A model generated the notes under the pieces. That model saw only the letters and a program-made list of their open reading frames with translations, did no database searches and was not told the DNA's origin. A DNA stretch of 64,000 bases from positions 1,574,946 through 1,638,945 of the forward strand of contig NZ_KQ033912.1 of assembly GCF_000969835.1 (NCBI RefSeq), read 5' to 3'. A program made the translations under genes and the position numbers. Each line of letters opens with the position of its first letter. Position 1 is the first letter of the stretch. The stretch comes from Parabacteroides goldsteinii DSM 19448 = WAL 12034. Lineage in GTDB: Bacteria; Bacteroidota; Bacteroidia; Bacteroidales; Tannerellaceae. Of this stretch, positions 55,646-64,000 are shown piece by piece.

Positions 55646-58600
55646 TTAAAGTGTGACATTTATACCAAACGAAACGGTGCGATAGAAAGGATATCCCCAG
55701 GAAAGACGTTCCGGATCATACCCTTTAGGCAAAGAGGAGAATGTGTGTAAATTTTCACAACTCACAAAAGCCTTCAACGCATTCAGGTGAATAACATCCA
55801 TCCATGTTTTCGGGAATGTATAACTGAATGTGATGTTTTTCACACGTAGATAGGCCCCGTTCAACAGGTATTTCGTTTGTGCACGTGTATTCGAACCGGA
55901 ATTTTCACGCTGGTTGTAAATGCGGAAATATTCAGCATCCGGATTTACCGGGTTCCAATTGCCATTATCCGGATCGATCGGTTTCCAATAATCCAGCTGA
56001 TCGTCGAAAATCTGTCCGAACTGGCCGGAAGCAAACGACCATCTGCGGGCATCGCTTATCCAGACATCACGTTTACCGACACCCTGCAACAACACATTCA
56101 GGTCAAATCCTTTATAATTAACACCCAGATTAATACCATACTGGAGACGTATCTTATTGTTACCGATGATCTGACGATCTCCCGGATTCATCAATGTCCC
56201 GTCGCCAGCATCGATTCGGTTCACACTATCGTCATCATCACGCAGATTCTTGAACTTTATGTCACCGGGCCGTGGGTTTACAGCATTAATAGAGGTAACC
56301 CCCTCTTTTAGTTTCCAGGTATTCGTATCCTCAAAATCATCTACGGTATAATATCCGTCTGTCACATATCCCCATATTGTTCCGATCTCATAACCGGTAT
56401 AGTAATTATTCTCTCCATTACTGTTCTGCAAGACAAACGATTCATTATCATACTTTGTAACAGTCGTACGCGAATCATACAGATTAAAACCGACATTATA
56501 TCCCCAGTTACCGATCTTATCCCGCCAGTTCAGGCTCAACTCCCATCCTTTCGTACGTAAATCCGCCACATTCTGTAAAGGAGCGGACGCCCCGACTAAA
56601 GCCGGCAGTTCCAATCCGGGAGCCAACATATCCTTTGTATCACGCTGATACCAGTCGAAAGTTCCGCGCAAGCGGTTATTCAGCAAAGCGATATCCACAC
56701 CAAAGTCCAATGTTTCCACTGTTTCCCAGGTAAAGTTATCACTAACCAGTCCCGGTGCTTTTATTGTAACCGGTTTATCTCCGTTTACGATCCAGTTCAC
56801 TTCGTTTGCCGGATATGCCGACATAACCGGTGTAAACTGATAAGGATCGATCGCCTGGTTACCGATCTGCCCCCACGAGCCTCTCAGCTTTAATTCTCCC
56901 AGCCATCCGGCAGTCGACTCCATAAAGGCTTCACGGGCGACATTCCAGCCAACGGAGAAAGAAGGGAAGAAACCGAAACGGCTTTTCTTCGGGAACTTAG
57001 ACGAACCGTCATAACGTCCGTTCGCCTCAAACAGATAACACCCTTCATAATCGTAATTCAAACGATAGAATGCCCCACGCACAGAATACTCACGATACTG
57101 ATCCGTAATCGTTTTTGTCTCGCCGGTTGCCGTGTTGAATGAGGGCACCTGATCATTTATCAAATCGTATGCGTAAGCAGTCAGTTTCGTATATTTGCTA
57201 TGTTCCTGATTGAATCCGACCATTGCCGTCAAATTATGCTTCTCGTTGAACGTACGGGTGTAAGTAGCATAAGCATTTATCGCATGGTAATCGGTTGCTT
57301 CATTAATCTCCTGTAAAGAAGAGTTTGCCGCCGTTTGCATTTTAGCCATTTGTATATTGGCATAATCCATGATAGCCCGGTTCTGGCGGTTGTTCTGTAC
57401 CACTTTATCAAAGGTATACTCAAAAACCATTTCCAAGCCACTCAACGGTTTCACGACCGTTTTCGACATCAAACGGGTATTATCCCTGATCGTCCTGTTA
57501 TCTGTAGTCAACTTCAACAAGTTTTGCGGCGTATCCGTCAACAGTTCCTCTCCGTCAGGCAGAATCAGATAACCTTCCGGATAAAGGCTCGGTTTACGCA
57601 TATCATAAAGCGTAGACGAAGATGACGTGATCGGCATATTTTTCGTGCTTTGCGCATAACGGACATCGGCCGATTGAGTAAGCCAGGAAGTGATATCAGC
57701 GGAGACATAGGCACTGGCAGATGCACGTTTATACGAATCTTTATCTGTTTTCAAAATACCCTGTTCTTTATTATATCCCAACGACATACGATAAGTAATC
57801 TTCTCACCGCCTCCGCTCAGCGAAGCATTGTGGTTCTGTAAAAAGCCGAAATTATCGAACATGTTCGTATAAACATTCTTTTCATTCAAATAATAGTTCA
57901 CACCTGTTTCCGGATCCGTATAAATACCATCCCCGTACGTTTTAAACTGGCTGGGATCCTGCTGATAGGCTCCCAGATATTTAATCCAGGTATCGATATC
58001 CTGTCCTGCAAAATAACTCCCGGAACCAAACTGGGCGTCTTTATAAGCCTGCAACCATTGCATACCATTGGCTATACCCGGTTCGTTGATAGAAGACTGG
58101 AACCCGAAATTATTATTATAATTCACCTGGAACCGCTGCCCTTTCTGTGCCTTCTTCGTTGTAACCAATATTACACCAAAAGCGGCACGTGCCCCGTAAA
58201 TAGCAGAAGAAGCAGCATCCTTCAAGACCGAAACACTTTCTATATCTTCCGGATTCAACATATCGATATCACCAGGCACGTTATCGATCAGCACCAACGG
58301 ACCTCCTCCGTTAATTGAAGTCGTACCACGGATATTGAAATTCTTGGACGAACCCGGACCTGCCGCATCATTATTGGCGGTAATCTGCAACCCCGGCATA
58401 GTTCCTTGCAAGGCACTCATCGCATTCGTCACCGGACGCGAACCCAGCACTTCCGTCATTTTCACCTGCGAAACAGCTCCCGTCAAGTTCTCCTTTTTCT
58501 GAGAACCGAACCCAACAACAACCACTTCACCCAATGCCTGCGTATCTTCCACCAGATTAACCTGAATATTTCTTTGGTTATTTACCTGAATTTCTTTTGA

Positions 58601-59167
58601 CAGATAACCGATATAAGAAATAATCAAGGTTGCACCAGGAGATACCTCAATAGAGAAACGTCCGTCTATATCGGTGATCGTTCCATTAGTCGTTCCTTTC
58701 TCAACAATATTCGCCCCGATAACAGGGTCTCCCATATGATCCTTCACAACTCCCGTAACCCGGTGTGCCTGTGCAGTTGCCGGACGGCCCGGTTGTGAAC
58801 TTTTCGCTCTGAGGACAATGTGGTTATCAACCAATTGGATATCCACATTCTTATCTTTAAAAATACTTTCCAGCACGTGTTTAACCGACTTATTTTCGGC
58901 TTCCACTGAGACAACACGATTTACATCTACGTCTTTCAGGTCATACCAAAAGGAATAATCCGTTTGGGCGCGAATCGCATCAAAGACCTCATTCACTGTG
59001 ACATTACTCAAATTAAACGTAACATTAGTCTCCTGTCCGTAAGATTTTGCAGACACTGAAAATATCCCCAGAAATAACAGCAAGACAGATATTTTCATAA
59101 TATTTAGACTTTTTTTTATGCATAAAATTCGACACAACGAACCTATGCTACAAGCTTTTTGATACAT
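55646..59167 (-). CDS. SusC/RagA-family TonB-dependent receptor with STN domain
   Basis: The 1173-residue outer-membrane transporter has a signal region (MKISVLLLFLGIFSVSAKSYG). A secretin/TonB N-terminal (STN) domain follows (VNEVFDAIRAQTDYSFWYD), then a carboxypeptidase-like beta domain (VTGVVKDHMGDPVIGANIVE), the SusC plug (LGEVVVVGFGSQKKENLTGA, DIESVSVLKDAASSAIYGAR) and a barrel. The STN domain marks receptors that signal to a FecR anti-sigma factor; exactly such a pair is encoded just upstream. It forms a complex with the SusD encoded next. Confidence 0.95.
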   Translation of the reverse strand: MYQKACSIGSLCRILCIKKSLNIMKISVLLLFLGIFSVSAKSYGQETNVTFNLSNVTVNEVFDAIRAQTDYSFWYDLKDVDVNRVVSVEAENKSVKHVLESIFKDKNVDIQLVDNHIVLRAKSSQPGRPATAQAHRVTGVVKDHMGDPVIGANIVEKGTTNGTITDIDGRFSIEVSPGATLIISYIGYLSKEIQVNNQRNIQVNLVEDTQALGEVVVVGFGSQKKENLTGAVSQVKMTEVLGSRPVTNAMSALQGTMPGLQITANNDAAGPGSSKNFNIRGTTSINGGGPLVLIDNVPGDIDMLNPEDIESVSVLKDAASSAIYGARAAFGVILVTTKKAQKGQRFQVNYNNNFGFQSSINEPGIANGMQWLQAYKDAQFGSGSYFAGQDIDTWIKYLGAYQQDPSQFKTYGDGIYTDPETGVNYYLNEKNVYTNMFDNFGFLQNHNASLSGGGEKITYRMSLGYNKEQGILKTDKDSYKRASASAYVSADITSWLTQSADVRYAQSTKNMPITSSSSTLYDMRKPSLYPEGYLILPDGEELLTDTPQNLLKLTTDNRTIRDNTRLMSKTVVKPLSGLEMVFEYTFDKVVQNNRQNRAIMDYANIQMAKMQTAANSSLQEINEATDYHAINAYATYTRTFNEKHNLTAMVGFNQEHSKYTKLTAYAYDLINDQVPSFNTATGETKTITDQYREYSVRGAFYRLNYDYEGCYLFEANGRYDGSSKFPKKSRFGFFPSFSVGWNVAREAFMESTAGWLGELKLRGSWGQIGNQAIDPYQFTPVMSAYPANEVNWIVNGDKPVTIKAPGLVSDNFTWETVETLDFGVDIALLNNRLRGTFDWYQRDTKDMLAPGLELPALVGASAPLQNVADLRTKGWELSLNWRDKIGNWGYNVGFNLYDSRTTVTKYDNESFVLQNSNGENNYYTGYEIGTIWGYVTDGYYTVDDFEDTNTWKLKEGVTSINAVNPRPGDIKFKNLRDDDDSVNRIDAGDGTLMNPGDRQIIGNNKIRLQYGINLGVNYKGFDLNVLLQGVGKRDVWISDARRWSFASGQFGQIFDDQLDYWKPIDPDNGNWNPVNPDAEYFRIYNQRENSGSNTRAQTKYLLNGAYLRVKNITFSYTFPKTWMDVIHLNALKAFVSCENLHTFSSLPKGYDPERLSWGYPFYRTVSFGINVTL

Positions 59168-59232
59168 TTGTAGTTAGTTGTTAAATAGTTAATAATCTAG
59201 TCTGAAATGATTTTCTACTTTTTTAGCAACAG

Positions 59233-59262
59233 AATTGAGGAATGTTAGCGCATTCCTCAATT
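59233..59262 (-). terminator. 12-bp perfect hairpin between fecR and susC
   Basis: AATTGAGGAATG pairs with CATTCCTCAATT around a 6-nt loop. It could end the sigma/FecR transcript, leaving the 65 nt before susC for an ECF-dependent promoter. Confidence 0.65.
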
Positions 59263-59338
59263 TGTCTCAGGTTAACTCAGTTTTTATTCATAGGCATTTT
59301 AAATTAAATGTTAACACTATAGTTTTTTATTCACTCTC

Positions 59339-60361
59339 TTAATAAATATCTACTATACCTCCTTTGATCCGGTATCTGAATTTTTCATTAGCGGCCATTA
59401 CTTTAAATATCTTTTCTATCGGATCATCCAGCTTGAAGTCACCGGCGAATCGCCGCTCACTCACTGAAGGATTATGAATTTCAATCTTCACATCATAATA
59501 ACGTTGGAGGGTTTGTGCAATTTGTTTCATTGTTTCGCCTCGGAACACCAATTTGTTATTCATCCAGTTCAATGCAAAGGAGGCATCGTCTTCAAACACT
59601 TTCACCCGATTGACCAACGTATTATAAACTGCCATCTCCTGCGGTTTAAGCGTCACCGGAGCCAACTCTTCATTCCCTGATAAACGGACCGACCCGTTCA
59701 AAAGAAAGACTTTTACATCTTCATCTCCGGCATAGGCACTCACATTAAATTTTGTCCCCAAGACTTTCACTTCAAGACCGCCTGCCTCAACAACAAAAGG
59801 TATCTCCTCGTTTCTTGCAACTTCCAGATAAGCTTCACCGGATAGCTTCAACGTACGGCTGTTCTTACCGAAATCATCCGCATAACTGATCGTACTCCCG
59901 GAATTCAGCCAGACAAGCGAACCGTCGGCCAGGTAAACCTGTGTTCGTGAACCTTTCGGACTCTTTATTTCTGAGATCAGAGGAGCACGTTCCTCAATGG
60001 AACGTGATTGAAAATAAAGGACGGTAAAATAACTCAGGAACACAAAAGGGATCAGCACTGCCGCCACTGCCACCCCTCTTTTCCACCACGGGACACTCAA
60101 CCGTTTACGCGGGATCCCGGCAAAAGAGGCACACCTTTTGCTGAAAAGTATGTAGGCTTTCTCATCATCAAAAAGAAAATGCGGATTTGCAACTTCAGAA
60201 GAATCCCAAAGTTCTTTCATTTGGCTATAATATTGCCGATGTTCCTCCGATTCGTCCAACCATCTTTCCAGACGTGCCCGGTCATCTGCTGATAAATTTC
60301 CCGAAAGTCGGTCAATTATCAAATCATCCCAATATCCCCGATCTGTAATTCGTATATCCAT
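59339..60361 (-). CDS. FecR-family anti-sigma factor
   Basis: The 340-residue inner-membrane protein has a cytoplasmic N-terminal part (about residues 1-90), one membrane helix (near 94-116, VAVAAVLIPFVFLSYFTVLY) and a periplasmic FecR domain (TQVYLADGSLVWLNSGSTIS; FNVSAYAGDEDVKVFLLNGS) plus a C-terminal STN-like end. It would hold the ECF sigma factor until the SusC STN domain signals ligand. It lies 66 nt after the sigma gene. Confidence 0.94.
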   Translation of the reverse strand: MDIRITDRGYWDDLIIDRLSGNLSADDRARLERWLDESEEHRQYYSQMKELWDSSEVANPHFLFDDEKAYILFSKRCASFAGIPRKRLSVPWWKRGVAVAAVLIPFVFLSYFTVLYFQSRSIEERAPLISEIKSPKGSRTQVYLADGSLVWLNSGSTISYADDFGKNSRTLKLSGEAYLEVARNEEIPFVVEAGGLEVKVLGTKFNVSAYAGDEDVKVFLLNGSVRLSGNEELAPVTLKPQEMAVYNTLVNRVKVFEDDASFALNWMNNKLVFRGETMKQIAQTLQRYYDVKIEIHNPSVSERRFAGDFKLDDPIEKIFKVMAANEKFRYRIKGGIVDIY

Positions 60362-60427
60362 AATGTTCCTCTTCTATAGATATGACAAACGAAAAAAGAA
60401 AACGGGTGAAAAAAAATGATCTTTTTT

Positions 60428-61024
60428 TTACATAAAAAGGAACAAAGTCAGCCAGAACGGCAGGTAGTCCCGTAAATCATGACGCAACTGATTCAAGGAT
60501 AAACGTATATGATATTTCACTATATCAATCGTGATATTTTTACGGGCGGCAATCTCTTCATACTTCAATCCATCATGACGGCTCATCTCGAAAATCTCAC
60601 GTGTAAACTCAGGGAGGGAACTGACAGACTGCATAATCTTTCCCTCCAGTTCTTTTTCCAGCAAAGAAGACATCGGATAATAATCCTGCTCATGGAAAGA
60701 TTCTTCCCTTTTTTCCATTTGTTGGGAAACGGATTGCCTCAGATTGTTTTGCCGCTCCAAATGGTCAAGATAATTGATGCTGCTATTTTTCACAGCTTTC
60801 ATGAGATAGGCTCTCAATGATTGATTTATAATCAACGAATCACGTTTCTCCCAAATATTGAATATAATATCGCTGACTAAAGTTTCGGCAACAAAATAAT
60901 CTTTCACATAGGTATATGCAAAAGCACAAAGCACCTTGTAATGCAGCTTATAAAGCGATTTATAAGCCTGTTCGTCCCCAAGACGCAGACCTTCTATTAA
61001 GTTTTCATCATGCAAAATTGTCAC
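60428..61024 (-). CDS. ECF RNA polymerase sigma factor (FecI-like, Bacteroides expansion type)
   Basis: The 198-residue protein has region 2 (AFAYTYVKDYFVAETLVSDIIFNIWEKRDS, cut here by the usual acidic helix) and region 4 (LPEFTREIFEMSRHDGLKYEEIAARKN). It should direct transcription of the SusC/SusD genes when released by the FecR protein. The three-part SusC(STN)-FecR-sigma arrangement is the classic trans-envelope signalling system. Confidence 0.94.
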   Translation of the reverse strand: MTILHDENLIEGLRLGDEQAYKSLYKLHYKVLCAFAYTYVKDYFVAETLVSDIIFNIWEKRDSLIINQSLRAYLMKAVKNSSINYLDHLERQNNLRQSVSQQMEKREESFHEQDYYPMSSLLEKELEGKIMQSVSSLPEFTREIFEMSRHDGLKYEEIAARKNITIDIVKYHIRLSLNQLRHDLRDYLPFWLTLFLFM

Positions 61025-61060
61025 CGTTTATCCCCATCATTATCTACTCCTTATATAACA

Positions 61061-62023
61061 TCAGAAAGGCATATAAGTTTTATTCTCGAAATTGGCATGT
61101 TGCCCTTCAAACTTCTTGGCTTCCTCTCCTTCCGGATTCAGTTCGATTGATTTTTTCAGGTCTTCGAAAGCACCTTCTTTATCGCCTTTCAGGTTTTTGG
61201 CGCGTCCGCGTTCGGCATAAGCCTTGGCAAAATCCGGTTTTATTTCAATGGCCTCATCAAAAAAGACAATGGCTTCGTCTAACAAGTTTTTAGTGATCAG
61301 CAGCGAACCTTTCAGTATACAGGCATCTTCATTGAACGGGTTCAGGTCGAGCGCCTGCTGGTAATCATCGGCGGCGGCATCCAGGTCACCCAGCGATTCA
61401 TGTATTTTTCCTCTTACCAAATAGGTTGTTTCTTCTTCCGGAGCCAATGAGATCGCTTTCTCGATATCGGGCAAAGCCTCCTGTCCCTGTTTCATGGCAA
61501 GCAACACCTCTGCACGAAGCAGATAAGCATCCGTGAAATCATCTTTCAAGGCAATGGCTTTCGTCAGGTCGGCAATGGCTCCCAACTGGTCGCCGGTTGT
61601 TCTTTTGGCTTTTGCCATCAGGAACCAGGCTAGATGGTTCGACTCATCCAGTTCGATCACCCGCAGGCAGTCGGCAATGACCTCGGCTTCCTTATCCAGC
61701 ATAAAAAGCACGCTGACCCTTGTCAATAACGTCTGGATATGCTCCGGCTCCATTTCCACCATACGGTTCAATGTATCCAAAGCCTTTTCCGTCTGGTTTG
61801 CCATTGAATAGGCCGATACCAGATGGTTCATTGTTTCAAAATCTTCCTGTATATTCAAGGCTTCCGTAAAGCATTTGATAGCATAGGCCACTTGACCGAT
61901 TTTTTGCGCACGAATACCGTCATATTTTAATATGTCGAAGTTTTTCTGATCATTTTTAGCTTTTCCTTCTGCCGTATCCTCACTTTTGGAAGAAGAGAAC
62001 AAAGATGTAAAGAAATTTCCCAT
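61061..62023 (-). CDS. Tetratricopeptide-repeat protein
   Basis: The 320-residue protein consists almost entirely of about eight TPR units (AYAIKCFTEALNIQEDFETM; AIADLTKAIALKDDFTDAYL; EAIVFFDEAIEIKPDFAKAY). It has no signal peptide when read from ATG 62023; the longer frame upstream has no support. It is probably a cytoplasmic scaffold with unknown partners. It has its own -7 element and lies between the second SusD gene and the ECF sigma gene. Confidence 0.88.
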   Translation of the reverse strand: MGNFFTSLFSSSKSEDTAEGKAKNDQKNFDILKYDGIRAQKIGQVAYAIKCFTEALNIQEDFETMNHLVSAYSMANQTEKALDTLNRMVEMEPEHIQTLLTRVSVLFMLDKEAEVIADCLRVIELDESNHLAWFLMAKAKRTTGDQLGAIADLTKAIALKDDFTDAYLLRAEVLLAMKQGQEALPDIEKAISLAPEEETTYLVRGKIHESLGDLDAAADDYQQALDLNPFNEDACILKGSLLITKNLLDEAIVFFDEAIEIKPDFAKAYAERGRAKNLKGDKEGAFEDLKKSIELNPEGEEAKKFEGQHANFENKTYMPF

Positions 62024-62048
62024 GGTTATATGTTTATGTTCGAGAGGG

Positions 62049-62056
62049 CAAATATA
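62049..62056 (-). promoter_or_regulatory. Promoter -7 element of the TPR gene
   Basis: The minus strand reads TATATTTG, a full TAnnTTTG match, 26 nt before the start codon. Confidence 0.5.
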
Positions 62057-62097
62057 CCGATTATTTTGAATTTGCCATACGTAATAAGCTCCTATCA

Positions 62098-62130
62098 TGA
62101 AAAGGGCCGCCACAAAATGACAGCCCTTCC
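62098..62130 (-). terminator. Terminator after the second SusD gene
   Basis: AAGGGC (62102-62107) pairs with GCCCTT (62123-62128). On the minus strand it is followed by TTTTC. Confidence 0.65.
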
Positions 62131-62160
62131 AAAGAAAACCTCCCCTTAATTCATCTGTAA

Positions 62161-63912
62161 TCAATCAATCCACCCATCATTCTGAGTCAGATTATCATTC
62201 TTTTGAATTTCGGTTCTGGGGATTGCCCAATTATATAAATGATCACCATCCCAGCTATATGCAAACTCTACCATACCCCAGATCTGTTTCAGACCGGCAT
62301 TTTTCTTAAACTTAGTTTCATGCCATGTTTTCCAACGCATTTCATCAAAGAAGTTCACACCCTCACCAGCAAATTCCCAGCGACGTTCATTGCGGATACG
62401 GTCACGCATATTCTCCTGCCCAGAAACCTGAGTATACTGGTTGCTATTCAATAAAGCTGCACCTACACGCCCACGCACCTTGTTCACCCATTCTATTGCT
62501 TCATCAGTCTTTCCCTGTTCATTCAGACATTCCGCCAGAGAAAGCACCACATCCGCATAGCGGATAATAGGAATATCGATTGGAGAATATTCACGGTTCG
62601 GAATTTCAGAAGCCCCCTCAGCAACAAATTTACGGAACAAATAATAAAATTTAGTATTCGTATCAGTCTTCAAATCAAATGGAGCGGCCGTATTAGAACC
62701 TCTGTATGGCCAGCGTAGCGTATAGGTATAAGCCGTCACACCATCCGCTCCATCATATTCAGAATACGGGGTTATAATTGTAGCCATCAGGCGTGGATCG
62801 CGATGTTCATAAGCAGTTTTGATACGGGCTTCATTCTCGTTGTCCAAATATTTGGATAAATCAGCCCCTGCTTTTTCCATAGTCAATTTTTCTTCATCTG
62901 TCATACCATCACGCAGAAAATAAACTGCTCTTTTTGCAACATCCATAGAATTAAAACCCGGAATATAATTATCCCAATCAAAAGGTCTGCCATCGGCATC
63001 TTCGTAAGTTTCCACAAAATCCGTACTTGCCAGATACGTGTTCCAACAAGAACCAAAGGTTCCACGTGAGCCATACCTAAAAGAAAAGTTATTACCATAT
63101 CCGCTTTCACCGATACATTGCAAAGAAAAGATCATTTCTTCACATTGCTCATTTTCTTCCTTAAACAACTGTTTATATTCACCTTGGAATAAAGCAAAAC
63201 CCAAATCACCGACTTTACGAAAATCAGCTTCCGCCTTCGTCCATTCGTTCATCCACATGTAAACCTTTCCACGCAAAGCATAAGCTGCACCTTTCGTCAC
63301 ACGACCGTAATCACCATCTCCTTTGGTGTATTTATCCGGGAAATCGGAAGTATTGATAGCATCTGTTAAATCGGTAATTACCTGGTTCCATACTTCAGTT
63401 TCACTATTTCGGCCTTTTACCATGTCTTCCAGTTCGACAGGCTCCAGATAAAGAGGAACGCCTTTATATACCATGTTCAGTTTATAATAGAAGTACGCAC
63501 GCATAAACTTCGATTCAGCCATCAAGCGAGCCAACTTTGATTCCGACAAAGGAGCTTTCTGTAAATTAGTTATCGCATCATTACAGCGGCTCACTCCTTC
63601 GTAATGAATCTTCCAATAATCAGAAAACAACTCGTTGCTGGTTGTTGCATTCCCCATCAACAGAGAGTAATTTCCATCTCGATAGTCAGCCGACACACCA
63701 TAACTGTCAAATTTATGCAAATCACCAGCTACATTTGAAGAACGGAGCACATTATAAATACCCATAACTCCCATATCAGCCAAATTCTCTGTTGTCCACA
63801 TATTACCGGAACCAATAGAAGAATAAGGATTCAAATCCATTAAGTCACTCTGACAACCTGTTAATAAGACAATAGATACGCCTAACAAGCAAAATTTAAT
63901 TATTAGTTTCAT
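62161..63912 (-). CDS. Second SusD/RagB-family lipoprotein
   Basis: The 583-residue protein has a lipoprotein signal ending at C20 (VSIVLLTGC) and the SusD fold (LMAESKFMRAYFYYKLNMVYKGVPLYLEP, near the end RIRNERRWEFAGEGVNFFDEMRW). It differs from the SusD at 53744 in sequence and probably serves a different ligand. Its SusC partner should lie upstream, to the right of the window. It is closed by a hairpin at 62098-62130. Confidence 0.94.
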   Translation of the reverse strand: MKLIIKFCLLGVSIVLLTGCQSDLMDLNPYSSIGSGNMWTTENLADMGVMGIYNVLRSSNVAGDLHKFDSYGVSADYRDGNYSLLMGNATTSNELFSDYWKIHYEGVSRCNDAITNLQKAPLSESKLARLMAESKFMRAYFYYKLNMVYKGVPLYLEPVELEDMVKGRNSETEVWNQVITDLTDAINTSDFPDKYTKGDGDYGRVTKGAAYALRGKVYMWMNEWTKAEADFRKVGDLGFALFQGEYKQLFKEENEQCEEMIFSLQCIGESGYGNNFSFRYGSRGTFGSCWNTYLASTDFVETYEDADGRPFDWDNYIPGFNSMDVAKRAVYFLRDGMTDEEKLTMEKAGADLSKYLDNENEARIKTAYEHRDPRLMATIITPYSEYDGADGVTAYTYTLRWPYRGSNTAAPFDLKTDTNTKFYYLFRKFVAEGASEIPNREYSPIDIPIIRYADVVLSLAECLNEQGKTDEAIEWVNKVRGRVGAALLNSNQYTQVSGQENMRDRIRNERRWEFAGEGVNFFDEMRWKTWHETKFKKNAGLKQIWGMVEFAYSWDGDHLYNWAIPRTEIQKNDNLTQNDGWID

Positions 63913-64000
63913 ATGTAAATAAATTGCGCTCCCTATCTCAAGAGAGCCGTTTAAACCATTAATAAATTGATTTTTTTAGAGTTCAGACAAAACAAAAGAG
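63913..64000 (-). other. Upstream edge of the second SusD gene
   Basis: No clear end of a SusC gene is visible in these 88 bases. A possible small inverted repeat (CTCTCTTGAGA) is present. The operon start cannot be judged. Confidence 0.4.

Overview
The window looks like a chromosomal segment of a gut Bacteroidales bacterium, most likely Parabacteroides (genus inferred). Supporting signs are two SusD-type lipoproteins, one with its SusC partner, a hybrid two-component regulator, an ECF sigma/FecR pair, a one-operon F1Fo ATP synthase in the order D-C-x-B-E-F-H-A-G, and many copies of the Bacteroidetes promoter element TAnnTTTG. No rRNA, tRNA or CRISPR was seen.

Left part (1-16.5 kb): a TonB-dependent receptor cut by the window edge sits behind a cobalamin riboswitch, followed by the ATP synthase operon. 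Then comes a minus-strand B12-controlled block: a biotin-dependent acyl-CoA carboxylase operon (small Cys-rich protein, biotin carboxylase, biotin carrier, carboxyltransferase) and an AspT/YidE-family permease, each behind its own nearly identical cobalamin riboswitch. The copied block includes the promoter, the aptamer, a hairpin after the aptamer and the first codons of the Cys-rich gene. In front of the permease these codons survive as a 25-codon leader peptide that overlaps the permease start. A link to succinate/propionate metabolism, whose mutase needs B12, is an inference. A split ThrE-type exporter and a membrane protein follow.

Middle (16.5-31 kb): anaerobic ribonucleotide reductase nrdDG, an unusual 21-bp inverted repeat, an AraC regulator divergent from an RND efflux operon with a strong palindrome between them, arginase plus ornithine aminotransferase, and an AAA-ATPase/nuclease-like protein.

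31-43 kb is an accessory region: two large surface proteins (InlB-like repeats; GLUG repeats), an Rpn-family nuclease, a three-hairpin repeat, a DUF6261-like protein, and two divergent membrane regulators sharing a C-terminal helix-turn-helix. One regulator ends at an amber codon followed in frame by a 14-residue tandem-repeat tail. Repeated CTGAACAA boxes lie between the two.

43-64 kb: a nucleoside-type MFS permease and a hybrid two-component system; a 402-bp cassette with perfect 43-bp terminal inverted repeats around its own promoter and a 50-codon ORF; a housekeeping operon (PASTA protein, rluD, ddl, acyltransferase) with rpmH; and a SusC/SusD locus with its FecR/ECF pair, a TPR protein and a second SusD whose SusC would lie beyond the right edge.
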